Notes: generated by a model not told the origin, from the sequence alone. Positions 1 through 11,200 are shown, counted from the stretch's first letter. The stretch: DNA of 64,000 bases from CAVOGJ01 sp963695405 (GCA_963695405.1 CAVOGJ010000001.1:1-64000), one strand, 5' to 3'. Numbers and translations are program-made.

Positions 1-294
1 ACGGGCCCGGCAGGTGCTCGACAACCATCAGCGTGCCATGTGGCGGAGCATCTGGACGAACGAGGAGCAGTTGGAGATCATGGGCGCATCTCGGGCCGCA
101 GCATCTACGAGGCCATCTGGGGTACCCTGGGGAAGGCCGGCGTCAAGCTGCCGGGTTTCTGGGATGGCAAGGCCCGCCAGATGCACGGCGACGAGGATCG
201 AAAAGGGCACCCGTGGTTCGTCGGTTCCGGGTGGCAGCAGCGCAATAAGGAACTCTATGCGGCGGCCGCTGAAGTCCAGCAACGGTTCAAGTGA
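1..294 (+). CDS. C-terminal fragment of an unrecognised protein, frameshifted
   Basis: A reading frame is already open at the left edge and reads through Q-V-L-D-N-H-Q-R-A-M-W to about base 90. It then has to change frame to continue as a plausible C-terminus (SIYEAIWGTLGKAG, then a Trp-, Lys- and Gln-rich tail ending QQRFK) before a TGA at 292-294. I do not recognise the family. The compositional continuity across the frame change suggests one protein with a single-base indel, as in its neighbours. The start lies outside the window. Confidence 0.4.
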   Translation, partial: TGPAGARQPSACHVAEHLDERGAVGDHGRISGRSIYEAIWGTLGKAGVKLPGFWDGKARQMHGDEDRKGHPWFVGSGWQQRNKELYAAAAEVQQRFK

Positions 295-663
295 CGGCGA
301 CCGCCCCGCCCCGCCTTGCCGGTCCCCGTCAGCCGCAAGCAGCCCATGCTTACTGGGACGGTCCGACAGCGCTGTCGGCCGCGCGCTCACGTGCGAGTAT
401 TCAGCGAAGAGTTCGATCAGCGTTGCACTCGGGGAGCCACCCGCCTAAGGCCGCTGGGAAACCCTCCCGGCGGCCTTTCCTTATCCACCCATCCAAGTCT
501 CGGCCATGATCCCGAGAGCGCTGGCAATCGAGTTCCGCGTGGGTGCGGGGAAGCCATTCTACGAACTGGGTGGAACGCCTCAATCCTGGCCGTGAAGTGC
601 GGTGCAGACAAGGTGCATAAGTGCTTGTAGAATAAGGCAGAAGGAACCTCGAGAGGGACCGTC
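295..663. other. intergenic region with a terminator-like hairpin
   Basis: No coding frame here looks real. The only structure I can name is the hairpin at 447-477. A purine-rich stretch (GAGAGGGA, about 651-658) at the right end is a plausible ribosome binding site for the next gene. Confidence 0.5.
447..477 (+). terminator. candidate intrinsic terminator
   Basis: AAGGCCGC (447-454) pairs with GCGGCCTT (470-477). A smaller GGG/CCC pairing sits inside the loop, and TCCTTAT follows. It lies about 150 bases after the partial gene's stop and well before the ABC-F gene. The U-tract is weak, so termination is inferred from shape only. Confidence 0.5.
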
Positions 664-2586
664 GTGTCGATGATCATCGCCGAGAACCTCTGGCAGTCGT
701 TGGGACCAGGGGGTGCTGCGCAGAACGTCTCCTTCCGCCTGGGCCCCGCCGACCGCATCGGGATAGTCGGCCCCAACGGCGAGGGCAAGACGACGCTGCT
801 GCACTCATGATCGGTTTGGTCGAACCCACCGGCGGCACGGTGCACCGCAGCCGCGGACTGCGTATCGGGTATCTGCCGCAAGTGCCGCCGCCATGGACGA
901 AGGGACCGTCTACGAGGCCATGCTGCGGGTCTTCGCCGACGTGCGGCATGGAGCAGGACCTCCCGTGCTGGCCACGCGCCTCAGCGGACGTGGCCCGGTC
1001 GACGCGGACGTTGCTCCGTCAGTACGGTGCCCTCCAGTCGCGGTTCGAAGTCCGCGGCGGGCACGGCTACACGACGCCGCATCGAGCAGGTGCTCACCGG
1101 CCTGGCCTTCGACCGCCCGATGTGGGACCGACCGCTGGCGCACTGCGAGCCGGCGGCCTGAACGCACCCGGGCCGCCCTGGCCACGCTGCTGCTGACGGA
1201 CCCGCAACTGCTGATGCTCGACGAGCCGACGAACCACCTGGACCTCGACTCCGTCGAGTGGCTGGAGCCCTGGCTGCTCGTTCCGCGGCGCCCTGGTCGT
1301 CGTCTCTCACGATCGCTACTTCCTGGACCGCGTGACCGCGGACACCTGGGAAGTGTCCCCGCGGCGGTCTCGAGTGCTACCACGGCCCATACCGCGCCCT
1401 ACCTGACGCAGCGGGCCGAGCGGCGCAAGGAGCGGCTGCGCGTCTGGGAGGCCCAGCAGGAGTACGTCGGCCCAAGACCGAGGAGTTCATCGCCCGGCAC
1501 CTGGCCGGCCAGCGGACCAAGGAGGCCCAGGGCCGTCGCACGCTGCTGGAGCGGTTCCTCCGAGACGAGGCCATCGGCGACCGCCGGAGCATCGCGAGAT
1601 CACCGTGCGCTGTCGGCCGCGCCGCGACCGGCGACCTCGTCCTCGGACCGGCCCACCTGAGGCCGGCTACGAGACGGGGCGGCCGCTGGTGACGGTGGAC
1701 GAGTGCCTCGCCGTCCACCGCGGGCAGCGGGTCGCGATCGTCGGGCCGAATGGGGCGGGAAGACCACGCTCCTGCGGACGCTGCGGGGCGATCTGGCGCC
1801 CCTGGCGGGCGACGCGGTCGGGCCCGACGTCCACATCGGGTATCTCTCGCAGGCCCACGCGAGCTCGATCCGCAGGCGAGGGTGATCGATGCGGTCATGG
1901 CGGCCGACTCGACGTGCACCGAGTTGGAGGCCCGCTCGCTGCTGGGCAGCCTGCTGCTGTCGGGCGACGACGCCTTCAGCGTGTGGCCGACCTGAGCGGC
2001 GGCGAACGCAGCCGCGTGGTCCTGGCCCGGCTGGTGCTGACGAATGCCAACGTCCTGATGCTCGACGAGCCGACGAACCACCTCGACCTTCCGTCGCGGG
2101 AGATCATCCAGTCGGTGCTCCAGGACTTCGACGGCACGGCGCATGCTGGTCAGTCACGACCGCTACCTGATTGAGGCCGTGGCCACGGACGTCTGGGCGG
2201 TGGTCGACGGCCGCGTCTGGGATCTTTCGGGCGGATGGGAGGCATTCTTACAGTGGCGGGCGTCCTATCGCAGAGAGTCCGCCGAGGCCAACCGCCAGGC
2301 GACCGAGCAGTCCGGCGGCCGTCCGCAGCCACCGGCTCAAGAGCGGCGAACGCGAAAGCCGTCGAACCGCGAGCGACAGGCCATGCACCGCCACGAGAAG
2401 ATCGAGGACGAGATCGAGGCCCTCGAAGGCGAGCTGGCGGCGATGATGGAACAGGTTTCGGCCGCCGGCGAGGCCGCGGATATGGCCCGCGTCGAAGAAC
2501 TGAGCCGCACGTATCAGCAGCGTGATGGGCACCTGGAAGAAGCTACCTGGGCGGAGTGGGAGCGCCTGGGCGAGCAACTGGGCTGA
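664..2586 (+). CDS. ABC-F family ATPase (Uup/EttA-like), multiply frameshifted
   Basis: Soluble duplicated ABC ATPase of the ABC-F type, a family that acts on ribosomes (translation factors or antibiotic resistance). It has no membrane domain. The first half has a Walker A motif GPNGEGKTT near 772-798 and LLMLDEPTNHLDLDSVEW near 1210-1260. The second half has a Walker A around 1740-1765 (GPNGAG..TTLLR), a signature LSGGERSRVVLARL near 1995-2035, LMLDEPTNHLDLPSRE near 2057-2105 and SHDRYLIE near 2150-2175. A charged, coiled C-terminal tail (2340-2586) resembles the Uup-type extension. Correct reading needs at least six frame changes; since all motifs are intact, sequencing indels are more likely than a dead gene. 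The start is GTG 664 or ATG 670 after GAGAGGGA. Confidence 0.8.
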
Positions 2587-2603
2587 GCCGCCGGAGGTTG
2601 ACC

Positions 2604-3699
2604 GTGAGCGAAGGGCCTGGCGATTCTGTGGATTCCCGTCGGGCGGGCCGCGTCCGCCGCGCCGCAAGCGCTACCGCGGCACCCATCCCACGCGCTTCGA
2701 CGAGAAGTACAAGGAACGGTCTCCCGAGGCTTACCAGGGCATTCGCGAGCATGTTCGGGCCCAAGGCCGCACGCCGGCCGGATCGCATGTGCCGATCATG
2801 GTCGACGAGGTCCTGGTGTCGCTGGAGCTGAAGCCGGGCCAGACGATCGCCGACGCCACGCTCGGATATGGAGCCCACGCCGAGGCCATCCTCCGGCGCA
2901 TCCTGCCCGGCGGACGGCTCGTGGCCTTCGACGTCGACGGCCAAGAGCTCCAGCGGACCGCCGACCGGCTGCGGGCCGCGTTTCCCGGGACCGCACTGGA
3001 TTTCCATCGGGGCAACTTCGCGGGCATCGACCCCCCCCTGGGGGCTGAAGGGCTCGACGGTTACGACGCCATCCTGGCCGATCTCGGTGTGTCGAGCATG
3101 CAGATCGACAACCCGTCGCGAGGCTTCAGCTACAAGCACGACGGCCCGCTCGACATGCGCATGGACTCGCGGGTGAAGCAAACCGCGGCCGACCTGCTGG
3201 CGACGATCGACGAGGAGACTTTGCGCCTGGCCCTGCGAGACCTGGCCGACGAGCCGGACGGCAAGCACATCGCCCGGGCGGTCGTTGCCCAACGCCAGGA
3301 GCGGGCCGTCCGCACGACGCACCAACTGGCGGACCTGGTGCTCGACGTCAAGGGGCTGACCCGGTCCGAGTGGGCTCGTCGCGGCACGTCGCGGCGTGGC
3401 GAGACCCATCCGGCGGCGCGGACCTTCCAGGCCGTGCGGATGCTGGTCAACGACGAGGCCTCCGCCCTGCGACAGTTCCTGCGCAGATCGCCCCGTGGTG
3501 CCTGCGTCCGGCAGGCCGCCTGGCCGTACTCACGTTCCACAGCGGCGAGGAGCGGATCGTCCGCGAGGCCTTCGCCGAAGGGCTTCGCCGGGGGCACTAC
3601 GCCCGGACGAGCGACGAGCCCGCCCGGCCCACGGCCGCGGAGGTGCGGGACAACCCCCGGAGCAAATCGGCGCGGCTGCACTGGGCCCGCAAGGGGTAG
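2604..3699 (+). CDS. rsmH: 16S rRNA (cytosine(1402)-N4)-methyltransferase RsmH, frameshifted
   Basis: SAM-dependent enzyme that N4-methylates C1402 in the ribosomal P site. After a short basic N-terminus (PPRRKRYRGTHPTRF) the typical core follows: HVPIMVDEVL, the SAM-binding segment ADATLGYGAHAEAIL near 2850-2890, DAILADLGVSSMQID near 3065-3105, GFSYKHDGPLDMRMD, and TFQAVRMLVNDE near 3420-3455. The C-terminus LAVLTFHSGEERIV..F is in a different frame, so there is an indel at about 3480-3500. GTG 2604 is preceded by GGAGG (2593-2597), but its frame leaves the conserved frame around 2640-2660, implying a second indel. The usual ftsL/ftsI neighbours of a dcw cluster are absent because an IS follows directly. 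Confidence 0.88.
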
Positions 3700-3720
3700 A
3701 GCGGCGCTTCATTGCCGCTC

Positions 3721-4993
3721 TGACCTGACCCCCGAGAACGGGTCCAGGGCGTATGTTAGGATCATGCGGTTTTTGGATCTGAGAAGGAGGTCAGACGATG
3801 GCGAAGAGACGGCACACGGCAGAACAGATCATCTCGAAGCTTCGGGAGGCGGAGATTCTCCTGGCCAAGGGCACGAAGATACCCCAGGTCTGTCGGAAGC
3901 TGGGCGTCACGGAGCAGACGTACTACCGCTGGCGGAAGGAGTACGGCGGGCTGCGGACGGATCAGGCCAAGCGGCTCAAGGAGCTGGAGAAGGAGAACAC
4001 TCGGCTCAAGAGGGTCGTGGCGGATCTGACGCTGGATAACGCGATCCTGAAAGAGGCGGCCTACCCAAACTTCTGAGCCCGCCCCGCAGACGCCAGGTCG
4101 TGGACGATGTTCGCGAGAAGCTGGGCGTCTCCGAGCGGCGGGCATGTCAGGTGTTGGGTCAGCCGCGATCGACGCAGCGGCGACAGCCGTATGTGCCGAA
4201 TGACGAGCCTCGACTGGTGGCGCAGATGATCGAACTCGCCAGCGAATATGGGCGCTACGGTTACCGTCGGATCACCGCGTTGCTACGGCAGGATGGCTGG
4301 AAAGTGAATCACAAGCGGATTGAGCGTCTGTGGCGGCGGGAGGGCCTGAAAGTGCCCAAGAAACAGCCGAAGCGGGGGCGATTGTGGCTCAACGATGGGT
4401 CATGTATCCGGCTCCGGCCGGCGTACCCGGACCATGTCTGGGCGTACGACTTTGTTCATGCTCGTACGCACGATGGTCGGCCGTTACGAATGCTGACGCT
4501 GGTGGACGAGTACACTCGCGAGTGCCTCTCGATCGACGTAGCCCGTCGGCTGTCGTCGGAGGATGTACTCGAGCGTTTGGCCTGGCTGTTTGTGACACGC
4601 GGCGTCCCCGAGTACCTTCGCTCGGACAACGGATCCGAGTTCACCTGCACGACGGTTCGCTCATGGCTGGCGAAGGTGGGCGTCCGCACATTGTTCATCG
4701 AGCCCGGAAGTCCCTGGGAGAACGGCTACGTGGAGTCGTTCAACGGGAAGTTTCGCGACGAGTTGCTGGATCGGGAGATCTTCTACACGCTGTTGGAGGC
4801 GAAGGTACTGATCGAACGCTGGCGGCAGCACTACAACCGAGTTCGCCCCCACAGCTCGCTCGGATACAGGCCGCCAGCTCCGGAGGCGGTGCGAGCCTTT
4901 GCCGCCCGGTTCCGCTACGCTCCGCCCGTCGCCAAGGGCTCGTGCAGCCGCAAGTCTAACCTAATGTGTGGGAGCGTTGGTGGGGGCAGGTCA
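3721..4993 (+). mobile_element. IS3-family insertion sequence, 1273 bp
   Basis: Two overlapping transposase frames lie between imperfect terminal inverted repeats. The left end begins TGACCTGACCCCC at 3721, and the right end finishes GGGGGCAGGTCA at 4993, matching in inverse with one mismatch in the outer 12. The TG...CA ends suit IS3. The flanking triplets are CTC on the left and CTG on the right, so a 3-bp target duplication is not clean. It sits between rsmH and a convergent minus-strand gene whose TGA stop is formed by the last three bases of the element. Confidence 0.82.
3798..4076 (+). CDS. IS3-family transposase OrfA
   Basis: A 92-residue protein with an N-terminal helix-turn-helix (about residues 8-45: RRHTAEQIISKLREAEILLA to TEQTYYRWRKEYGG). 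A leucine-zipper-like coiled coil follows (KRLKELEKENTRLKRVVADL) that in this family multimerises with OrfAB. It binds the element's ends. AGGAGG-like sequence (AGAAGGAGG, 3780-3788) precedes ATG 3798. The frame stops at 4076. OrfB continues in the -1 frame, as expected if OrfAB is made by ribosomal frameshifting, though I see no strong A6G slippery site. Confidence 0.9.
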   Translation: MAKRRHTAEQIISKLREAEILLAKGTKIPQVCRKLGVTEQTYYRWRKEYGGLRTDQAKRLKELEKENTRLKRVVADLTLDNAILKEAAYPNF

Positions 4994-5122
4994 CTGCTTG
5001 CCTTTGAAGGCCAGGCGCACGGCCGAGTGGTTGATCGGCTGCACGGTCAAATCGCCCTGGGAGGTCGTCTCCACGTCAACGTTCTTCTCCGCCGGGTTGG
5101 GGAGAGGGGCAGGAGCCAGTGA
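4100..5122 (+). CDS. IS3-family transposase OrfB (rve integrase core)
   Basis: DDE integrase. An HTH_21-like region (residues about 30-85, YGYRRITALLRQDGWKVNHK) precedes the rve core. The catalytic triad is visible as D in VWAYDFVHA, D in YLRSDNGSEF and E in ENGYVESFNGKFRDE, followed by HYNRVRPHSSLGYRPPAPEA. It would be expressed mainly as a frameshifted OrfAB fusion; the frame is open upstream to the OrfA stop. It has no stop before the right end of the IS at 4993 and runs on to 5122 in host DNA, so the last 40 or so residues are not native. A frameshift or loss of the natural stop near 4950 is likely. Confidence 0.88.
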   Translation: MDDVREKLGVSERRACQVLGQPRSTQRRQPYVPNDEPRLVAQMIELASEYGRYGYRRITALLRQDGWKVNHKRIERLWRREGLKVPKKQPKRGRLWLNDGSCIRLRPAYPDHVWAYDFVHARTHDGRPLRMLTLVDEYTRECLSIDVARRLSSEDVLERLAWLFVTRGVPEYLRSDNGSEFTCTTVRSWLAKVGVRTLFIEPGSPWENGYVESFNGKFRDELLDREIFYTLLEAKVLIERWRQHYNRVRPHSSLGYRPPAPEAVRAFAARFRYAPPVAKGSCSRKSNLMCGSVGGGRSLLAFEGQAHGRVVDRLHGQIALGGRLHVNVLLRRVGERGRSQ

Positions 5123-6430
5123 TGCCACCGAATCCGGCCCGAGGATGGCGAACATCTGGGCTTCGGTCATCCAGAGGATGGCCTCGGCGATCACGCCGCT
5201 CGGCGGGAGGATCTTGACATCGCAGCCGGGCACGGTCGCAACAGCATCGCCAAGAGCCAGTGCTGCCAGACGATAGTCTCCGTCAGGAACGGCGGCCGGG
5301 CCGACCTCGGGGTCCTGATTGTGGTCGGTCATGCTCCAGGCGAAGGTGGCGCCCGTCGCTCGCATCCGCTCTGTCGCATTGCCGAAGTACCAGCCCTGAA
5401 AGATGCGATCATAGCCGATGCAGAAGACGAAGTCTCCCTTGCCGATGCCGGGAGGGTCCTTCAACGCGAAGAGACCACGGTTGACCTGGTGAAGGTAGCC
5501 CGGGTCATGCGGGATTCCAATGTCATAACGAATGGCGTGGCCGTGAGCAAAGACATGCGACTGTCGCCCCGCCTTCCGTACAGCGGCGGCCTGTTCGGCG
5601 ACCTTGACGATGCTGCCCGTGTCCTGCCGATGAAGGGTCGCCAGAGCCGCGCGAAGCTGCCTCAGGTAATCGCGGCCCACGTCGCCGGCAGCCACCTTCT
5701 GTGGCACCGACTCATGGAACTTGAGTCTCACGAACGGTTTGTTCCGTTTCTCGGCATCGGGCACCAGGATGCTCTGGTAAACCGGCGGCATCTTGCCGCA
5801 TGTTCAGGGCGGCAACAAATTCCCCCGTCCAGGTCCACATGGCGGCAATATTGGCTGGCGGATCGGTGGGCACGACCCAGGCGCCGCCCGCGGCCGGGAA
5901 GAGCCCCCCGTTAGCCGAGACGCGGGTGTCGACAAGGGCCGTCCACTGCACACCTGCGGTCTCGGCAGCATGGTGGACTGCCGCGCCGCCGAAGCCGATC
6001 ACCAGTTTGCCTTGTCCGCAGAACTCCTTTGCCTTGGCCAGGTCCTCAGGCAGAGACGTTTTGCCAGGGGAACAGAAGCACGATGCCTTTCCAGTCAGGC
6101 TTCTCGAGAGCCTCCGGTCGGCTGGTCCGCATCAGACCGCCGGCCCGGCGTTGAACTCGCCCACGATGCTGCGGTCGCCGAAGACTCCAATCTCCCAACC
6201 GTCCTGAAGATACGCGTCGGCAGCCTGCTCGGCGGAGGCGGTGATCACCGGCAGATCCTTCTCCAGCCCGTCCAGACACCGGACGAGCCACTGATCGTCG
6301 GTCTCCGCGTTAGAGAAGCTGGATCAGCAGGCTTGACCGCCGGGGTCCCCCTGGGCGGAACACAAGACGCGGCCAATACGCTCGGCCCGATGCCACAGAT
6401 ACCGCAACGACGATCGCTGATTGCGTGGTA
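4991..6430 (-). CDS. unrecognised protein, frameshifted
   Basis: An 800-base open stretch (4991-5791) continues upstream in other frames to about 6400: GFGGAAVHHAAETAG near 5950-6000, then EIGVFGDRSIVGEFNAG near 6150-6190. Together they give one protein of roughly 450 residues. The recurrent short hydrophobic strands followed by glycines suggest an alpha/beta fold, but I cannot assign a family. Its TGA stop (4993-4991) uses the terminal bases of the adjoining IS, so the true C-terminus may have been lost. The N-terminus is unclear; a possible signal-like segment lies near 6350-6420. Confidence 0.4.
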
Positions 6431-6539
6431 ACCTCCCCCTCCGTGTACGTATTCAGCGAGAATTGGCGCAGCCGTTGGGCGAGTTGCTGGAGACGGCTCA
6501 CTTCGCGGCTCTTCGGCCTGGAGCCGGGCGACCTCGAGT

Positions 6540-6722
6540 TGCTGCCCGACGCCGGGCAAGCGTTGGCTGTCTCAAGGCTTTCCGCCGGGCGAAGATCGCC
6601 TCGCGCACGGCCGAAGTATACGTCATCGGGCGTCACGTTGCCAAGGGCCTCGTGATACCGCCCGCTGTTGTGCAGAAACGGGACCGTTCAAAGGCCAGCG
6701 AACCCTTATTCTACAGGTGTTT
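6540..6722 (-). pseudogene. remnant of an IS transposase C-terminus
   Basis: Read on the minus strand, the stretch gives NSGRYHEALGNVTPDDVYFG (6673-6614) followed by an Arg-rich tail. This is the classic end of an rve-type integrase (YN..R.HEALG..TP..VY.GR). No catalytic core or start is present upstream, because exbD occupies that DNA. It is a truncated leftover of an element unlike the intact IS3 at 3721. Confidence 0.65.
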
Positions 6723-6792
6723 CAGGCACGGATGAGTTCTGACACAATAGGCGTTGCCGGAACTGGGCGTCGCACAGATCCGGCGTAAGGGC

Positions 6793-7313
6793 TCAGCGGG
6801 TCCTGGGCCTCGTCCATCTCCTCGCCCTGGCCGGTGCGTGACTCATCGACAACGGGAACGGGTGACGGAAGCACCCGCAATGCGGCAGATCGCTCAGAGG
6901 TTCTTCTTCCTCGACGGCGGGGAGGATTTCGCTCACGCCGAGGGCCTTGGCCATGTCCATGACGGCCAGGGTCTTTCCGAGCGGCGACTCGCGGTCGCCT
7001 TTGATGACCAGGGTCTTGATGGGCTTCTGGTGGTCGAGCGCTTCGAGTCTGGGCCAGAGCTGGTCGTCGGGCACGTAGGCCTGGTCCATGGCGTACTGCC
7101 CGGTGCGGGAAATCCAGACCACGACCACGTCCTTGAGTTCGCGGAGCTCGCTGTGCTCGGCCTTCTGGAGCTCGACCTTGAAGAGGTTCGACTCCTCGAT
7201 GAACACAGCGGTGACGATGAAGAACAAACAGGAGCAGAAAGACGCAGTCAATGAGCGGTGTGAGATCCGCGCGATCGTCGCCGACGCCCAGTTCTTCGGT
7301 CAGTTGTTTCACG
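6793..7313 (-). CDS. exbD: ExbD/TolR-like proton-channel subunit, frameshifted
   Basis: Inner-membrane partner of ExbB, with a single N-terminal transmembrane helix and a periplasmic domain. The helix region shows DLTPLIDCVFLLLFFIVTAVF (7262-7200, bridging a frame change), with the conserved Asp that carries protons. The periplasmic part continues VVVVWISRTGQYAMDQ to KTLVIKGDRESPLGK, matching the ExbD fold. A GTG start at 7313 follows TGAGGAAC, and the gene begins 10 bases after the exbB stop, so they are co-transcribed. The end is ambiguous: one frame stops at 6793, another at 6722. Confidence 0.78.
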
Positions 7314-7322
7314 GCAAGTTCC

Positions 7323-8208
7323 TCACTTCTTGTCGCCTGCGTCGCGGCGGCGCGGCGGGCCGTGGCATGGCGGTAGTTGACGCGGCTGATGCCTTCCTCG
7401 ACCTGTTCGGCGAGGCCGGTCAGGCGGGAGACGAAGTAGCGGTTGCCCAGGATGGCCGGGATGGCCACGATCAGTCCGCCCGCTGTGGTGAACAGGGCCA
7501 GGCCGATGCCGCCGGCGAGCTTGCCCTTGTCGGCCCCGCCGGTGGCGGCGATCTGGTGAAAGACGATGATCATGCCGAGCACCGTCCCCAGCAGGCCCAG
7601 CAGCGGGCTGACGACGCCGAGCGTGGCCAGGGCCAGCATGTTCTTCTTCAGGGGCTTGAAGGCCAGGACCGTGGCGTTGGTCAGCGTGTCGGCCAGGGCG
7701 TCGCCGCCAAGGGAGAACTCGTGCAGGCCCTGAGCCCAGGCCTTGCCCGAGCACGGTGGGCGACGCGGCAGCCGCCTGCTGGGCCTCGTCGAGCTGGCCT
7801 TCGGCGACGAAGTCGGCCACGCGGTCGATCATCGTCGGGTCGAGGATGCGGTAGGGCCGCAGGGCCCGGCGTCGCTCCAGCAACAGGGCCATCAGGATGA
7901 TGGAACAGAGCCACAGCGGCCACATGCCGGGGCCGAAGATCTGGAGCAGCCAGTTGGTTCTCTCTTCTTCACGGGGGCGTGACCGGGGCCGGCGCCTGTG
8001 GCGGCTCAGGGGTGTGGGACTTGTCGCAACGGGGCTCGCCTGCCCTTCTGAAGACTCCGCGGTCGCAGGCGGCGGGGCCTCGGCAGCCGGGGCCGCCTTG
8101 CCGGTCGTTTCCGGCGGCGCGGCGTCCTGCTGAGCCAGGGCGGTGGCGGCCACGAACACCAAGCCGGCCAGAGTCGCCAGGATCGTCCATCGGTGTGTCC
8201 TGCTGCAT
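7323..8208 (-). CDS. exbB: MotA/TolQ/ExbB-type proton channel, frameshifted
   Basis: The protein begins with a signal-like hydrophobic segment (WTILATLAGLVFVAATALAQ), then an Ala/Pro-rich linker and a first membrane helix (MWPLWLCSIILMALLLERRR near 7950-7880). The conserved channel region is LALATLGVVSPLLGLLGTVL (7638-7579), then GMIIVFHQIA and AGGIGLALFTTAGGLIVAIP. These are the two ExbB core helices with the conserved Thr/Ser and Gly residues. ATG 8208 is preceded by AAGGAG (8220-8215). Indels are needed just after the start and near 7740. It sits between a TolA-like gene and exbD, so the three form one energy-transduction unit. Confidence 0.82.
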
Positions 8209-8218
8209 CCGAAACTCC

Positions 8219-11200
8219 TTAGGGGTGTCCGTTGCCGCCGAGCGGTCATCACCGGCCAGCCGACCGGCAACTCGGCAGTCACTTTGCGATTCTTCTCTCC
8301 GTACTCGGCCCGGGCGTCGGTGTAGACCAGTTCGACGATGTTTCCACTCTGAACGTTGAGCGTACTGTCCTTCGGCTCCATGAAGTAGGGCTGGGTGTTG
8401 ACCGAAGCCCGGAAGACGCCGGTGTTCGGCCCGGTCTCGCTGAGAACGACGAAGAGCGAAGCCGTGCCGCCTTCGACCATGAGTTCGGCCGGCACGCGGT
8501 CGACCTTCAGCGTGTTGATGTTCATGTCGGCGTCGGCGACCTCGGCGTAGATAATGTCGTTGGGGACGATGCCCTGCAGAGGCTCGTCGGCGTGCTCGCC
8601 CCGGGTGAACGTGAGCCGGGCGTCGCTGCCCAGCAGGAGCAGATCGCCCCAGGTGTCGGGCCGCCGCCAGGTCTGAAGTTCCTGCGAGGCGGACCACTGG
8701 TATCCGGGCTCGCCGGGGGCCAGGTTGAGCGAGAAGTTCAGGCCCACGTACTTACCCGGCACCAGGAGCGGTCTGGCCAGGGCCCGACGGCTGATGAAGC
8801 CTTCGACCGAGTAGCCGCCTGGGATGAGCTTGGCCGCCGACTTGCCCTTGATGCCCTCGACGTTCCGGGTAGTCTCCGGCCATGGTCGGAGGCCGCGCAG
8901 GCCACGGCCCATTTCCCAGATGGTCAGGTTTTGTTGCCCCGACAGCCGAACGGCGTGAGGCTGAACTTCTGCGAGTCGACGTTCAAGTAGGCCTCAGGGC
9001 GGCGCGAGTCGGCCATGTCGATCATGATCTCGAGGCCGTCGCCGCTCCAGGAATGCTCGGGGCACGGCTGGATGCCACCGGGGTCCTGCACCGTGTAGGC
9101 GAAGTAGAAGAACCGTCGGGCGACCAGCGGATGTAGATCGTGGGACCGACGGCCACCTTGTCGGGGAGTCGCCCTTATAGAGCAGCTTGAGGCCGTGGGG
9201 CAGCTCGCCCCAGTCGGAGAGGTCGCCGTCGATGACCGGCGGCGTCTCCATCATCGCGGCGGCGACAAACTCAAGCGTCTTGAACTGGGACGGGGTACCT
9301 CGCGTTTCCTGTCGGCTGCCTCGACCTTGGCGGCATCGTCAGTCTCGATGGGGCGTTCCTCGATGTAGATCACTGCGGGCCGTTCCTCCGGCGGCGAGGT
9401 GGCGGTCGGTGACCGGGGCTTCGGTCGCTTCGGCCTCGCTGTAGTAGTTGTCCGGATTGAGGCGGTCACGCATATCCTTGACGAACTCCTGGTAGGCCTT
9501 CAGGTTGATCTGCGACATGGCTCTACCGTAGGGCAGCGTCCAGGGCAGGTTCTCGGCGCTGGGCAGCCCGCCGGGTCGTATCCCCTGCCCGGCCCGAGCA
9601 TGCCCATGCCCAGGGCGTCGGCCAGGCTGCGGCCCTCGCCGACGTTCTCGGCGATCTGATCGAGCTTGCCTTCGAGCTCGGCCATCCGGGCCAAGGCCTC
9701 GGCCATGGCGGCGTCGCCGAGAATATCCCTGGTGTCCACGGTGCGGGCGGCCCAGGCGACCTCGGGCTTGACGCTCCGCTCGATGGCCTTGTCGGCGCCC
9801 TCCTTGACACTGGCCACGGCCTTGCCGGCCTTCTCCTCGCCGAGGACCTTCTTCAGATCGACCTCGCGGACAGCGAGGCGCTCGCGGACAGCGGCGGCTT
9901 CCTTGCCCAGGCTCTGCTCCAACTGCTCCATGGCTGCGGCCGAAGCCCGAAGCTTGCCCGCCACCTCGCCCATCATCTTCTTGGCATCGGCCACGACTTC
10001 GCGCTCCATGGCCCGGGCGGCCTCGACCGCCGTCTTCTCGGCCTCGGGGTCCTTCACCCTCGCGCTCGGCGGCCGCCACCTGGTCATCGTGCATCAGCGT
10101 GACCTTGCGAACCTCGGCCAGTGTGCGGGCGGCGGTCTCCTTCGTCGTGCGGACCTCGTCGGCCAGCAGGTGCTGGTTCATGGCGTCCTTCGACGGCGTG
10201 TCGACGGGCACTTCGTCACGGAATACCTCCTGCCGGGCCGCCAGTATCCTCGAGCGTCCGCGCGGCCTCGGCCACCTTTCGGCCTTCTGTTCCATCGACT
10301 CCTTGTCCTGAAGCTCGAAATGCTGCTCGGTCTTCATGACCGCCAGCTTCGGCTCGGGCTTCTGGCGGTTCATCTCCTCGGCCAGGGCCTGCCTGATATC
10401 CTCCTCGAGGAACTGGCGAAACTTCGCGTCATCGAGGTTGCGTTTCTTGAGCTCTGGGTCGAGGGCCTTGACGATGGTCTCGGCAGCGGATGGGATGGCC
10501 GTGTCGGCGACTTCCTTCTCGACCTTCTCGCGAACGGCCTGCTCGACGTCACTCGCGGCTTCCTGCACGACACGCCGCTGAAGTTCGTCGGGCGAACGCC
10601 TGGCGTTGCTCGGCGGCGATTTTACCGGACAGGTCCTGCAACTCCTTGACGCGGGCGGTGATCTTCTCGGCGACCTGCCCACTCTTCTGCTGGGCGGCAG
10701 CCTTGCCGGCGTCAGCCGCCGTCTGGGCCGCCTTGGCCTGCTCGGGTTGCTTCTTGCGGTCAACCTTGGCCAGTTCCTCACGCCACTGACGGGCCTGTTC
10801 GATGGCCAGACCCGACTCGGCCACGGCCGGGGCGATGGCCTTCTGGCGGCACTTGTGCGAGCCGACTTCGCCTCGGCCGACAGACTCGGCACAGGGCCTG
10901 GACCTTGACTAGGGCAGCATCGACCTTCCCGGCGTTGGCCGCTTGGCGTTCATCGACGCTCTTCTGCTGCCCGGCCGCCGTGTCCGGACGGCCCTGCCCG
11001 CACGCTGCCGGTGACGCGGTCCTGCTCGGCCTTGATGGCCAACAGTTCGCGCACGGGCGGCCTGAAGTTCCTGGTTCGCCTCGGCCAGCCGCTGGGTCTT
11101 CTCGGCGTTGGACGCGCGGACGGCCTCGTCGCGAATCCGCAGACCGAGCTCGTTCTTGAGTTTGTCGTCGATCTTTCGTTTGATCTCCGGGGCCACCCGG

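Noticed and set aside
3718..4996. A 3-bp target duplication for the IS3 element
   Set aside because: CTC on the left and CTG on the right agree in only two of three bases.
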